Assembly: GCF_029784155.1 (NCBI RefSeq)
Contig: NC_073691.1
Location: 123,194,714-123,258,713 of the forward strand
From: Uranotaenia lowii
Lineage: Eukaryota; Arthropoda; Insecta; Diptera; Culicidae
DNA length: 64,000 nt
Direction: 5' to 3'
Positions within the stretch are counted from its first letter, which is position 1, and each line of letters starts with the position of its first letter. The notes under the pieces were generated by a model. It searched no databases, was not told the origin of the DNA, and worked only from the letters and a program-made list of their open reading frames with translations. Made by a program: the position numbers and the translations under genes. Shown one piece after another: positions 1 to 12,915 of the stretch.

Positions 1-2290
1 GTTCTGCTTTAGAAAATTCTTGCATGATATGGCGTATTAAGTCGCTTAAATTTCGTCAAAGTTTTGAAACTGATAAATAAAAATGATTTGATTAATTGTT
101 GTTCTAAAAATTTAGCTGAATCTAAATTTAGCACCCAAACAACTGAGTTACATGACTCGCAACACGAAACTGATCATCTTAAGTTAAAATTTGAACGATT
201 ACAAATCTTTTCAACAATTGCTGGCTTTTTGCCGAACAGTAAAAAGCTATGCAGAAAACGATGCAGAAAATTTCAGTCTTCCTCCCCCAGTTATTAATCA
301 TATCAGCAGGCTAGTATGAAATACAAAAAATTAGTTGCTATAAGAGCAAGTTTACTCGTGTTCGTAGAAATGTTGACACTTGTAGCACTTATTGAAAACT
401 TTTTCATGCGAAAACGTATTCAAGATCTTCATTTCAATTCGGCCTTCATTTTTTTTACAAAACGTGTTCTATTTTCGCATGCTGTGATGCAAAATTAGCT
501 CGATTTCTATCACATACGGTTGAAATAGAAACAGTGCTGTAAAAAAATACAACGCCCAAAGATCTTGAAAACATTTTTGCATGGTAAAATTTTCGAAATG
601 TCTAAATTTCTACCACTTTTTTTCCAGCAATAGTGAACTTGCTCTAACTCTATGTAGCAATTCTTCACTTTCAAAAACAAACATATAGTGTGTCACGGGA
701 AAGCAGAAAAAAGAATCGCTTCGATCATCACCGACAAACCGGTAAACCAGGGATATTCAATTTCCTGTTCTCAACAGAGAACCGGTAACCAAATGTCATA
801 ATCGATGTTGAGGTAAAAGGGAAGAAAATGCACAGCTCAATCCTTCTAGCTAGCGACAGCGACCCAGAAAAGCGCTCCTTCCGAAAATTCCCACATGATA
901 GGATGCTAACACCTCAAAGTGTCGAAACGAATTTCCTTCTAATCAAGCATAAGATTGATATTTTCATCCACTACCAGTAGCTGTGGCTTTTTCGGGCTAG
1001 ATTTTCCCGATGAAGATGTCGTGACACGTGTGGGTTTTTTCCCGTCGAGTCTCGCTGATGGTTTTGTGGTGAACATGATTTGGGCGGCACGGAACAGCTT
1101 TGGAGAGACATGGCGTTTGGCGAAGATCTGGCGGAACCAGCCAAGTGGAACCAGATGGAGTCCGGTGCGTTCAAACCATCATCCGAAACCTCTTGGAGGA
1201 GGCGCTCTCGATTAGAGAAGAGGTGGTTTTTGCGTTTTTATATTTATGATCAAAAGTGAAATTTGTAGGAAACCGGTAACAACGATGGTTAGCAAAATCG
1301 CTGTTTGGTGATCAATTCATTACCGTCAAGTTTTCCTTTCCGCAACATTGACGGTTTGTTGTGTGCTCGCTACGAAGAAGTCTATGATGGGTGGTAGGCG
1401 AGAAGTAAAACTTCGGCAAAGTTTTCGTAGTTTTTTTTTGTCATCGCAGAAAAGGTTCATTTCTTGGAACATTGAAAATCTTTTACTAATATATTAGTAG
1501 TGATTGTCGATTAAGATGTCCCAAAATTGCTTAATGTCTGGGAATCTAGGGGCTCACCCTCCAAATGGTAGATTAGGATGTTGAGAACAAACTTTTGTAT
1601 AAGGCCGAATAGAAAAACCATATTTAGAGGTTCCGCAAACGCGATCTTTGAAAAAAGTCCACAATCAAAAGATTTGATTTTAAATAAATTCTGGTTCCAA
1701 AAATTTTCACATAATTTTAATCATTTATATTTTTTTCAAATGAAAAATGAACCAAAGTTGTAACAACATTCAAAATAACAAGCTTTTTTCAAGAAAAAAA
1801 TTGTGTGGTCCAAAAACTTTGTATTCAACTGACCAAAATGTGTACCTAGCGTAAAATGTTTTTAACATGCCATTCAAAGATGCGGATTTCTGTGCACTTA
1901 AACTTGGCTCAACAAAGCATGTTGTTTGTATAATCGTGTAAAGAGCTATTTACGGTTTACTCCTTAATAAAAATGACAATTTAGGATATTTTTTTATTTA
2001 ATTTATCAAATTTGTATTAATTAAAACCTACTTGAAAATCAAAACACTTGCAAAAAAGACTTGGATGGTTTAAAAGAATTATCAGAAGGCCATATGCCGA
2101 ATTTGAGCTGAATCTGGCAACGGGAAGGGGCAACTAAATCTCAAGTGTGAAAGGTATTTTGAGACATTGTGTCCTGAAGAAGCATTAAAAACTGGGTTTT
2201 CATCACCAATCGATGACTTGATTATGATGATTTTATTAAATTTGTAACCGATACTTACATTTCACCTGAAGATTGCAACTCGATTTAACT
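1..2290. other. No gene recognised; AT-rich non-coding sequence
   Basis: I see no host exon here. A slightly GC-richer patch at about 990-1225 is open on both strands but resembles nothing I know and has no clear splice context. The octamer ACCGGTAA occurs near 739, 780 and 1271, which may mark an old repeat. The rest is AT-rich with homopolymer runs. Confidence 0.5.
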
Positions 2291-2439
2291 TAAAACAAAA
2301 AAGTTATGGCGGTTCTAAGATTGTATTTTGAAGGCAAATAGTCGTTTTAAAACGCAATGAGTACATTTCACTCATTGCGTTTTACGGGACAACTTGCGAC
2401 CAAAATACAATCTTTGAACCGCAATAACTTTTTTGTTTA
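2291..2439. repeat. Foldback (palindromic) MITE-like repeat
   Basis: The left arm (2291-2361) pairs with the right arm (2371-2439) around a loop of about 9 bases at 2362-2370. The innermost 13 bp pair (AAAACGCAATGAG with CTCATTGCGTTTT) is perfect, and the outer arms diverge by scattered mismatches. It directly abuts the truncated 5' side of the Tc1-like relic that starts near 2443, so it probably inserted into or replaced that end. No coding capacity. Confidence 0.75.
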
Positions 2440-2442
2440 GGA

Positions 2443-4763
2443 TTGTACAAATGAAGATGAACCGAGGAATGGTCGAAAATCTGGTCCTGTAAGTCCTGCT
2501 ATCGACAAAATGGTCAGGGATGCCTACAATTAGAAACCATTGGCTTCCGTTTGGGATGTGGCGAGAAAAATAGGGACCTTGACGTCTAACGTAATGCGTA
2601 CTAAAGAGCTACTTGGGCTCAAGACGCACCGGAAGCAGAAAAAACTTAAAAGGAACGCAAATCAAGCCGCTTTTGCCAAAACAAGAGCCCGGAAACTGTT
2701 TGAATCGAAATTTTGCAACTGTTCTGGGTACATTATCATGGACGATGAAACGTATATAACACATTCCACCGTGACGTGAAATCGCTTTTCCGGACTTTTC
2801 TGCACTGTTATCATTCTAGAAGTCAACCAATTTACTTGAAAAGGAAAAAATTGTAGCAACCGGTCGCAAATTGAATTTCTTTCAAAATGAATATAACGTA
2901 GTCATTGTAAAATTTAAGTTGTTTTTGTTGTGATTGATTATTTTTGTGACGTGAATTCACGCTAGAATTAACCATTTTGGACTTTAGTACATACAACTTT
3001 GATTTCCTGTTTTCACTGTGGAAATAGAATATTGGTGTCTTCGAATGAGTTGTAAAGAAAACAATTACCCACAATTTAATGTACGTAGCTTCTCTATTGA
3101 ACAACAACGAAAGAAGTAATGCTTATTTGAAGTTGTGACGTGAATTCACTCAGTTCAAACAGAACAGGGTAGTTGACTGAATTCACGTCACGAATATAAA
3201 GTTATACCTGTGGTTATACTGAACCCTTCTTTCGAGCCTACAAATTTTATGTACACTTTCAAAAACGATATTCTGTTGTTCCGACTTTTACAATCATAAA
3301 TTTTCAGTATCTTCGCCTAACTTTTTCCTTACTTTGATTGGCACTTGAAAAGCAACATATTGAGGGATCATATGTTAAAATTACAAACGTTTTCATTTGA
3401 AGATTCACCACAATGAACGTTTATTTGAAAAAAATGAACTAGTTTTTTAAAAAAACCAACTAAACTATGCTCGATTTGTAAAATTCCGACCATCTGGAGG
3501 GTAAAACAGCTTTCAAAGCATATTTTCCATATAAAATATAACAAAAAATCAAATTTTGTGACGTGAATTGACTCATTCGCGTTGTTGTAACTCAGCTAGA
3601 TTCCAACCGATTTCTATAAATTTTAGAGTTTTAGAATCGTCTTATCATTTTCAAAGAAAATTTCATTTTTTTTATTTAAAAGTATGTCATAGTTTTCTCG
3701 TAAAATTAAAAAGTTCCCCTTTTTTGTGACGTGAATTCATTCATTTGGATATAAACAAGTTCTTTTTTCTGCTAAATGAAGCCGTGTTTTTTGGCTTCAA
3801 AACATACTAAAAAAAATTCCAATAAAAATTCATCCATATATTTAAATTGATGATTTTGTAAAAGTTGTCAAAATAACCACTTTTTCCAACAAAAAAAAAA
3901 GATTTTCAAAATCATCTAAAACATGTGCAAAAAAAAACTTTTTTCTCTTTTCCGTTGGTTTTGTGTGATTTGAATTATCAAAATTATAGACAATTTTGAG
4001 ATTTTTTGATACGCGAACGGATAAAAATCACTTTTAAACGGTACACGCGTGGAATGTGTCATATGAAATTGAACTATAAAACCCTTCCTGGGCCATAATA
4101 TTTCACTGTACGCAAGGACAAGCATAATCTATTGATGAACAATAAACAAACTAACTATCTCCGAAATAGATAAGTCCATTTTCACCGAAAAGTTTGGCAA
4201 GAAGCTGATGGTGTGGACGGCAATTTGCGAGTGCGTCATAATATCTAGCCCGTACGTCAAATCGGTAAAAATGAACATCCAGAACTAAATCATGGAATGC
4301 CTGCAGAAGCGTTTATTGCCTAAGATCAAGCAGGATGCTGGGCTCATATTTTGGCCCGATTTGGCATCATGTCATTAGGGTGGTACAAAAGCTAAAACGT
4401 CTGTTTTGTGCCAAAAAAAAAAAACATGAATCCGCCCGATTGCCCCGAGGCACGAGACTTTTTGGGCTTTGACCAAAGCAAAGCTATGATAATACATAAA
4501 ACCAGCTGATGACATCGGAAAATTTAAAAAGGATTTGCCAAAATTGGTGAAAAAGGTGGGTAATGCAACTATGCAGAAGCTTATGAGTCATGTTTGAGGA
4601 AATGTGCGAATCTGGCTTATGATTAAAGATTTTTATCAAACAAGAGTATAGTGTTGGGTAGAACACATATAATGATCCAATGTGCAAAATAAAATAAATA
4701 AAATTTAAAAAAAACAATTTTTTTTCGTTATTTTGAAATTGTGCTTATAATTTCTGGAACAGC
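2443..4763 (+). mobile_element. Tc1/mariner-like transposon relic (copy A), split by a nested element
   Basis: A degenerate transposase is readable in two blocks. 2443-2756 encodes the linker and first catalytic block (MDDETY). 4062-4430 encodes the continuation, including FWPDLAS with the second catalytic Asp and the Pro-Pro-Asn/Pro-Glu-Ala region. The same family occurs in reverse orientation at 36190-37139, and aligning the two shows that 2757-4061 is an insertion. The right end carries the outer sequence TTTCTGGAACAG, shared with the other copy. The frame contains stops and the 5' side is lost at the palindrome. Inactive. Confidence 0.75.
2757..4061. mobile_element. Nested non-autonomous DNA element with TIRs and repeated 15-bp motif
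   Basis: The ends are imperfect 13-bp inverted repeats (TAACACATTCCAC on the left, GTGGAATGTGTCA on the right), flanked by TA at 2755-2756 and 4062-4063. Removing 2757-4061 plus one TA restores a junction of the same length as in the sister transposon at 36190-37139, so the boundaries are well supported. The interior carries GTGACGTGAATTCAC or close variants at 2771, 2946, 3135, 3558 and 3726 and inverted at 3178-3191. No transposase or convincing ORF is visible. Confidence 0.8.
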
Positions 4764-5885
4764 CTATAAAGTATTTATATTCGTCACTATCGCATTCGAT
4801 AAAATAGGCATTTCATTCGGCATAAAAAAATTTTACAGATAGCCTAATAATGTGATAGGGTTAATGTATTTTAATTTATAGATTTGCAATTTAGATAAGG
4901 ACCTCAACATATAGGAGACCCAAGGTACGCCACAAGGTATAAGTTGCAAAATGGTTACGTTTGAGTGAATTTTTGCTATTTTATGAAAATTCCATTTCCA
5001 GATTCAGATTTTTATCTCAACATACTTTTGAGATACTAAAGGTGACCCAGGTTCTCCCAATATCCACAAGACCTTACTATCCCCTGCGTAATTTATTGTA
5101 ATGGACACGAGTATGCAACATATCACGACTACTCTATAAAACGTATGACCAACATCTATTTGCTAAGTGTTAGTGAATCTCGTTTTAAACTGTTTTGGAT
5201 CAGATTTTAGTTTTTTTGCCGTGATAGCTTTGGAGATAAGAATTTAAAAACATCTGAAAAGCTTAAATCTGATCAAAACATTTGATAAATGTGCATCACA
5301 CGGCTTGTATAACGTTACATACTCCTTGTAATGAATGACTTTTTCAACAACCACTAATCATACTCTATACCAATAATGACCTTCCTAGGAGGTGCAAATT
5401 ATAGGCATAAGATTATATGCCGGACCCATCCGCATCCCATAGAATTTCTATTTAAATCCCACAAAAAAACAAAGGAGGATGTTAAAAAATTACCTGCCAA
5501 GCTACGCAGTGCTTTTTTTTGGGTATCGTTCGTGACAGAAGGACTGTGACAATAAACCTTTGTTTGCAAACTGACTCATACCGTATATGTTTTCTCCCCT
5601 CGTTCAGTGGTGCACGTTACCCGATAAAAACAAACACAAAGCGTCGCCAGGGTATTGCTATCTAACTCACTCACATGCTCTCCCGCAACACTGACAAAAT
5701 TTTCGGGGCACTACCAACCGATGGCAGTGCAACAGCAGGTCAAAACCAGTGCAACACCAGTGTTTGTCCGATTATACAAACAAGATGACAGCACTAAGTG
5801 CCCAGAAAACCAGAAGTCGTATTTTATTTTAAAGATTATATCGTATAGAATGTTATTTAAAATCATTTTCGTTTATCTGCACCTA
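4764..5885. other. No gene recognised
   Basis: AT-rich sequence with no exon-like or transposase-like frame that I can support. Confidence 0.4.
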
Positions 5886-6035
5886 CAATGTGCGGCCCAT
5901 GCATATTCTTTATCGTATTTAAATGCATTGCATGATTTTATTACGACAACAATACAATGTACAATGTGCGGCCCATGTATATTCTTTATCGTATTTAAAT
6001 GCATTGCATGATTTTATTACGACAATACAATCCAA
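5886..6035. repeat. Two-copy tandem duplication, period 76 bp
   Basis: The segment beginning CAATGTGCGGCCCATG at 5886 recurs at 5962 with almost no divergence, a head-to-tail duplication of about 76 bp. The second copy lacks a few bases in the CAACAATAC stretch near its end. Such low divergence suggests a recent event. ORFs here merely repeat the same peptide and are not credible genes. Confidence 0.85.
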
Positions 6036-6892
6036 ACCAAGAATATGTGTGCTAATGTACCTATATGGCCTCCAAAATGATAGGAATAGACTGGTTTTGC
6101 TGCATTATATACGATATGTTTACACGTATATTTGCACGTATATTTGTGTTTCAAATTCGAAATACCCACCAAATGTCTGTCTGGATGGTACACTAGTGCA
6201 ACACTCGGAATAAAAAAATACGGTATCAGTTGGTACACTAGTTAAATTATCGGACTGACAAGTTGAAATAAGAATGCTGCGTTGGGTTCGATTCTCACAT
6301 TTTTTTAAATTTATTTTGGGATAATTTATCCAATACGATGAAAATCCCATAAAATGAGTTTCTTGTTTCGCTTGAATGTTGTGATGATGCATCATTTTGC
6401 TTGGAAGCTCGAATCATTATGCCAGCAGTGGTGCAGTACACTTTTCAGCGCATTTTTGCAAAGAATCAGAGCCGAGCGGCATTGACATTTTGCAACCTCT
6501 TCTATAGGTGTATTTATTGTCAAAACTTTGGACCAACTGGGAAAAAAATATTAAACTACGAACCAACTCCCACAATTTGTTAGAGATTTTCCTATAAATT
6601 CGCATATGATTATAACTATGTATTAGCATTGAATATCATTTTCTATTTTTGAAACGGGAGTATCAAAGAATAAACAATTTGAAATGCGATACAACCCAAA
6701 CCATTTCCAATTAATTTACAATTTTAATTAAAAACACAAATAAGTTTTGACATACAAAATGAAAATTTGAATAGACGATTCATTTGAAACCTTTTGAAGT
6801 TTCAATAGTAGGCAGCTTACAGAAATGAAACATAACACATACAAATTTTAAGTGACTTTTTTTCACAATGGTTATTGCCCATAAGTATTGAC
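6036..6892. other. No gene recognised
   Basis: AT-rich intergenic or intronic sequence. Small ORFs lack codon bias or recognisable motifs. Confidence 0.4.
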
Positions 6893-6900
6893 ATCAAGGG

Positions 6901-7368
6901 TAAGGTTGCCAGAATTTTTTCAGCACGTATCCGGGCCGGACAAACCGGGCAAATTTTAAATAAAAACCTGGCAAAATCCAGGCATTCGATTTCAAATTGA
7001 CGACCATAAATCCGGGCAATATCCGAGCAAATTTTGTAAAAACTCAGAAATTCCTCAACAAAAATCAAGAAAAAAAATGAAAAAAATTTTTTTTTCAACA
7101 TCAAAACTCATCGATTGATTTTGAACCGTATTTTTGGCTTCTAGAAAACCTTTCATGATTATTTTTCTAAAACTTGCTCAAAAATTTCGTTTTGGAGGTG
7201 TTTGTTGTTTAATTTTTGTTTAATTTGCCAAGTAAAGTGAAAAAATCCGGGCAAAATCCTGGCATTTTTCAATGAAATCCGGGCAACCGGGCCGGGCCGG
7301 ACTGTTCTTCAATTAAGTATTAAATATCCGGGCAAACCCGGATAAAACCGGGCAATCGGGCAACCTTA
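6901..7368. mobile_element. hAT-type MITE (468 bp) with 8-bp target duplication
   Basis: The element starts TAAGGTTGCC and ends GGCAACCTTA. It is flanked by the perfect 8-bp direct repeat ATCAAGGG at 6893-6900 and 7369-7376. An 8-bp duplication is the hallmark of hAT superfamily insertions. The ends are rich in CCGGGC motifs and the centre is AT-rich without transposase. A second, older member lies in reverse orientation at 31353-31787. Confidence 0.9.
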
Positions 7369-7376
7369 ATCAAGGG

Positions 7377-9207
7377 ATTGGAATCAAGAGAGGATTCTTT
7401 CCATTTGGAGTGGTAATGTTCAAAATTCCACAACTGCTTAACAAATTGCAACAATTTGCAACAATTAGCACATTCTCACTCTCTCTGAGCACTGGTTTCT
7501 CTCATTTGAACTCAAACCTTCTAATTTTCTCCAACAAATTGCCACAAATTACCACAAATGCAATCATTGGCTGTACAATTTGTGTGATCATTGACAAATT
7601 TTCTCCTTTCATTTCAGTTCCACAATTGGCATAGCTAGATAATTGCAAAGAAAATACTAAACTCATACATTTCGAAAAAAGATTTTCATGATACTTTGTC
7701 CACAAGAAAGTTTTTCCATAATTCTAATTTTGGGAGGGTCCCATATAAAATCATTGTAAAATGCAGCATCAGAGTCAGTGTCAGAAATACAAGGTAAGTC
7801 GACTTTGATAGTGCCTCGAATGTAAATGTCATATGGTACTAAGTTTTGGTCAGCGTTATAAGCTTACAATGTCATGACCTAGTTGAAAGATCAAGATATT
7901 GATAGATGCGACATTTTTTCTCTCAGTGAAATATCTCATTATTCAAAATGTTGCGCAACAAATAACATAAAATCTTCTCCAACACAACCACAAAACTAAA
8001 TACAGAAAACTGAGTGTGTGGTTGGAGTGGAATGCAACAATGTCATGCAACATTGATATTACTTCCTGACTGACATTGAATCATATGTTTAATCTTTATA
8101 AACATAATAATACTAGCTGACCCAGCAATTGAGTTCTACCATACAGTGAAAGAAAATTTATAATGAAGGTCTATTTTTTTCACCCGATCCATGAATAATA
8201 CGTTCCGGAGGGATGAATCACCCTATAGATGATCAAAATCCATTGAGCCCAATGTTCAGCAACGTGGTTCTAGCGGGCTTAAGACTAGGCTCTAATAATA
8301 AAAAAAAATTTCTGTAAAAATTTGAATATCATTCACAGAACTATGTAAGGCGATGTTTCTTATAAAACTTCTCCAAAAATGATCTAATGCAAACCTTTAA
8401 ATGATACGACAATGTCGTGATAGTAGCAACATTTTAGATAAATCCAACCAGCCCATTGTTCATTCACATTAAAATATAACCATTTCTCTAAACTTCTCAC
8501 AACAAGTAGATGTGGGAAAACCCAGTGAGTCTGGCCTAGTTTGTGCCGGAAGACTAATAAACCCATTTATATATTTGTTTTCCTGCTAGAACTGAATTAA
8601 TTTATTTGTTATGCTAATTTCATATCAATGCACCGTTAGTTTTATGAGAACTTCTTGCAACAATGCATCTGTTTCTAGTGGTTTTCATATCTGTTTTAAT
8701 TATGTAGCAATATTTTACATAAATATAATACAAATATATGTATCTTTGCCAAAATTATATCATTAAATTGCTGTTCATCTTGAGTTTATAATATTAATGC
8801 CCTAAAAAAGATTGAACTGTTTGATTTGATCGTTCAATCAGTAGCCTCATTTGCAGCTCACTTTTTGTGGATGGCTGTTAATCACGAAATAGGATAAACA
8901 CGCTTGCTAGTTATTCGATTAAAACAGGCAAACCATCCTTCCTGCTGCAACTAAAAAAAAAATCATCAAATTACCTGTGTTCACACCAACCAAGCACCTG
9001 CGTTTTTTTTCTAATTCAAATCCGCAACTATTGTGTTATGTGGATTTCGAGTCGCGTTTCGGGTTTAACGAACGGCTCATTTCAAATCATCTGCTGGCAC
9101 CACACGAATCGTTTTTAATCCAATTCGTTCCACAGCCACAAATAAATCGGTTTACTCACTAGTTGAGTACACACAGAGCCGGGGCATTAACATTCACCTT
9201 TTTTCGC
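7377..9207. other. No gene recognised; possible Helitron 3' end near 8114
   Basis: No host gene is seen. ACTAGCTGACCC at 8114 is like the reverse complement of Helitron 3' ends (GGGATCAGCTAGT) found at 18811-18823, so a truncated minus-strand Helitron may start here. I cannot define its other end. Confidence 0.3.
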
Positions 9208-9707
9208 NNNNNNNNNNNNNNNNNNNNNNNNNNNNNNNNNNNNNNNNNNNNNNNNNNNNNNNNNNNNNNNNNNNNNNNNNNNNNNNNNNNNNNNNNNNNN
9301 NNNNNNNNNNNNNNNNNNNNNNNNNNNNNNNNNNNNNNNNNNNNNNNNNNNNNNNNNNNNNNNNNNNNNNNNNNNNNNNNNNNNNNNNNNNNNNNNNNNN
9401 NNNNNNNNNNNNNNNNNNNNNNNNNNNNNNNNNNNNNNNNNNNNNNNNNNNNNNNNNNNNNNNNNNNNNNNNNNNNNNNNNNNNNNNNNNNNNNNNNNNN
9501 NNNNNNNNNNNNNNNNNNNNNNNNNNNNNNNNNNNNNNNNNNNNNNNNNNNNNNNNNNNNNNNNNNNNNNNNNNNNNNNNNNNNNNNNNNNNNNNNNNNN
9601 NNNNNNNNNNNNNNNNNNNNNNNNNNNNNNNNNNNNNNNNNNNNNNNNNNNNNNNNNNNNNNNNNNNNNNNNNNNNNNNNNNNNNNNNNNNNNNNNNNNN
9701 NNNNNNN
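9208..9707. other. Assembly gap of 500 N
   Basis: Exactly 500 N, the conventional length for a gap of unknown size. Reading frames spanning it are artefacts. Confidence 0.99.
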
Positions 9708-10363
9708 TTCTATCCGCTTTTTGAAAAAAGACTAAAATTACATCAAAAGGAGTGGAAAATTACATCTTTTTTTCATTACACTTGTAAAAAAATAGATCAC
9801 TCGTGTTTTAGATTCCGTATACTTTTAGAAATTTTTTGCTGTGTACCTGAAGGTGTTTCAATCTGTCATATTGAAATTTTTTTTGACAGCTGGCCGAAAC
9901 AGCGTGAAGCATTGTACAATATTTTGAACGGGTAGTGTCCGAAACTGATGCAAAGAAAACATTGGGAACAGTAACATAGCGATGTCACTGGCCATACCAC
10001 TACTTGCACTAGCCACATACCTCTACTAAAACCTTATGGTTTCATAAAGTAGTAGGTATTGATATTAACAAGGACATCTCTGGAAGAGGGGTCTTGTAAT
10101 ACTTGCAAGTTAACGAAAAAGGTTTAATGAATGTTTACATAGCTGAACGTTGTTTTAAAACAAAAAATTGATAGCGGCTTTGCAGTTTTCAGTAGATCTT
10201 CAAATTATACATAGAATTATCCCAGAGTCTTAATAGACATAAACGTAGGTCTCCAAAACGTTGAGGTAGGTTTTGTTGACTTTGGTAAACAGGAACAATT
10301 TTCAATCGAAAGCTTCATCTAAGGGTGTCTTTCTTCTTTTCAATCGCGGTAATATGTGTGTTT

Positions 10364-10514
10364 CTTACAGTTTGGAATGCAGCCATGCTCCGTAGAATGT
10401 CTTTGCCTGCAGAAAAGGGACCTTATTTTCATGAGTAACACACTCATGAAAATAAGGTCCCTTTTCTGCAAGCAAAGACATTCTACGGAGCATGGCTGCA
10501 TTCCAAACTGTAAG
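10364..10514. repeat. Near-perfect palindrome 1 (75-bp arms, 5-nt loop region AACAC)
   Basis: The left arm 10364-10436 is the reverse complement of 10442-10514 with one visible mismatch (CCTGCAG against its partner CTGCAAG). The spacer is AACAC (10437-10441). The structure would fold into a long hairpin as RNA or extrude as DNA. The very low arm divergence implies a recent inverted duplication or a conserved hairpin. Confidence 0.9.
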
Positions 10515-10528
10515 CAACCGTGTAAGAA

Positions 10529-10735
10529 ATTTCGTTTTCAAATATCGATAATTTTTTTTTTGTGCTATTCTTGATCTTTCGAGAGTAAAACTGTCCGTTA
10601 CCTCTGCTGAGTTGAAATTTTCGTCAATGTAACACACATTGACGAAAATTTCAACTCAGCAAAGGTAATGGACAGTTTTACTCTCGAAAGATCAAGAATA
10701 GCAAAAAAAAAATTATCGAGATTTGAAAACGAAAT
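10529..10735. repeat. Near-perfect palindrome 2 (about 100-bp arms, same loop AACAC)
   Basis: The left arm 10529-10630 pairs with 10636-10735 around AACAC (10631-10635). Only a few differences are seen: two substitutions near 10596-10602, a 2-nt indel near 10562 and one or two changes near 10544. The loop is identical to that of palindrome 1, which lies 14 bp away, although the arm sequences are unrelated. Confidence 0.88.
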
Positions 10736-12915
10736 AAAGCCAAAAAAAATCATGGAAACATGCCGATTATTGCTGATTTGCGACTCCAAAAAAGAGTTTT
10801 TCTTTTGATATTTATCAAACGATCGCTGAAAAATGATTGGCTCGCTCCAAATGCTTTTTCCAAGCAAAGAATGAAACAAATGAAAAATTTGTTAATTTTG
10901 ACGAAAGACATGACACGACCACCCACACCACATGTTTCTTTCCCTGCGGGGCCCATGTGATTGATGCTGCCAAAGGTTGAACGAAATCGGAAGAGCTGTG
11001 CCGTGTCTGATTGAATAAATTTGTTTTCATTTTGAGAACAAAATAAATGAAACCTAACCGGCTGCTGGGAGACGAAACATTCGTCATTTGTCTTGTTCCT
11101 AGCGTCCATAACGGTAGCATCATTTTTCTGTCGCTCCTGCTTGGCTGTTTGAGTATTTGCTCAAGTGAAGGGGGAGTGATAGGGTTTCCTGCGCTGCGCC
11201 ATCGGTTTTTCTCGACCGACCCGAGGGGATGCGCCCGGAACTGAAGCGTTCTAAGATTTTTCCACCCAGAAATGCCAAGAGGGGCCACGATCGAGAAGTT
11301 CCACATGTGTGCATCACCTTACACGCAAATGATTCGTGGCAAGAGGCAAGTGTTACTGTTGCTTGGGGTATTCCTTGGTATAAATCCTTCATGAAATCCG
11401 AAGCCTTTTGTTTCCAGTTCAGTTGATGATCAACAGTCTGCTTCTATTGCGCTAGAAAGCCGAAACTTATTGGGAAACTGAAATTTGTAAAAAAAAATCG
11501 AATAAAAGAAATATACTTTTAATTTCAAATCTAATAAAAGCCTTTATATAAAAAAGACAATCTTTAAATAAAACTCGTCATCAGCAACTCCAAGCCTCAG
11601 CGTGACAAGTGTGTGCTGCCGAGGTTGTCGCCGTCAAGATATGATGATGATGGTCCGTGACGTTACGCTACTGAAGAAAGGACCGAAATACATATATGTT
11701 CATATGTACGTACATTTGACAGATGTCAAAAAAGACGAACATGTCACGCCTTGAGCCTAAATCTTGGAAACGTTTTCGAAGAGGGTCCATAAGACCCCCG
11801 AAAAAGGGCAATCGTGCAAACGCCCGGTTAAATCTAGCACGGAAAAAATTTATTGACCGAAAAAAAGGGAACCGCTAATGAACTTTAGTGAATTTATGTG
11901 CTAACCGCAATGCATTTATCGAGGAAGTTTGTGCCATTTTAAATGATCCATGTGGACATTCGGATATTTGTTCGTGTTGTGGAGTTCTTGAAAACAATTT
12001 TCTCAACTAACCATTCTTTGCGAAAATATGTAATCATGCCAGCCATCTCGAGCCAATCACAAACAACAAGTAATGGTTTGCATAAATCATGGCGTTTCAA
12101 AAATGAAAATTAATTAAAGCTACTCATCTTCTAGCTAGACGAAACGGAGTTTACAAATTTGTTCACTCGGAAAATGGAACCGGTGACACTTAGATGTTAA
12201 TTTTTCCGGAAGCCTTGCAATGGCAACTCACCGATGATGTGTAGCAATCATATACGGATTTAATTAAATATTACGCATCGTATGAGCTTCGGTCGTCGCT
12301 TTCATATTGCAGACAAATGGAACGAAGCGCATCAGACTGTATAGGTAGGGCCAAATCATGATGGTTTATGATTTTTAATATCATTTCATTATTTTGTTTT
12401 TTTTTTGCAAGTAATTGAAAAAGTAATTTGTACAATGTCGGCTCCGAAGTGTTTCTTTCCACTATATGATCATTCTTCGTATTTTAACCAAAGCAGGGAG
12501 GACGTCAAGATGGGTTTTCGACCAAAGTTCATTGGATATTCCTAGAGCTAACCATGCCGCAGAGATATATTTTTAAGATTCTTCCAATCAAATATAGTTG
12601 AATTGATTGTGGTGTGGGAGTGAAATCGTTTTTGTATAGGTAAGTGAAAGAAAACACGGGTTTTCTGGCGAAGAATCATCAGGTATCCAGCTGATTTGGT
12701 TTGAATCGTAGGAAATATGATGAAAATCAAAGGCTGTAGCGGTGCTGCAGTAAAAATTGATGAGCTCGTTCCTTTTTGTTTGGTTTTCATTCTATGGACA
12801 TCTACAATTTAATTAAGATCTTGGTGTGGATTTTAATGCAAAGCTTGCTGCGACCATATTTATTTGAGTCATTTGGCTAATTTATTGAACCATATTGAGG
12901 GAAACAAGGTAGCTT
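10736..12915. other. No gene recognised
   Basis: Several overlapping ORFs of 60-160 codons lie at 10750-11430 on both strands. Their simultaneous openness, lack of known motifs and absence of splice context argue against a gene. The remainder is AT-rich. Confidence 0.4.

Noticed and set aside
955..1215. Opposed ORFs in a GC-richer patch
   Set aside because: Open on both strands, no known motif, no splice context; possible repeat cargo but unsupported.
9163..9735. Long ORF spanning the first gap
   Set aside because: Almost all residues are undefined N; the real sequence at either side shows no coding signal.
10356..10879. ORFs across the twin palindromes
   Set aside because: The peptides arise from reading inverted duplicates; frames on both strands mirror each other.
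10750..11426. Overlapping ORFs of up to 163 codons
   Set aside because: Several frames are open on both strands at once with no recognisable domain, codon pattern or splice signals.
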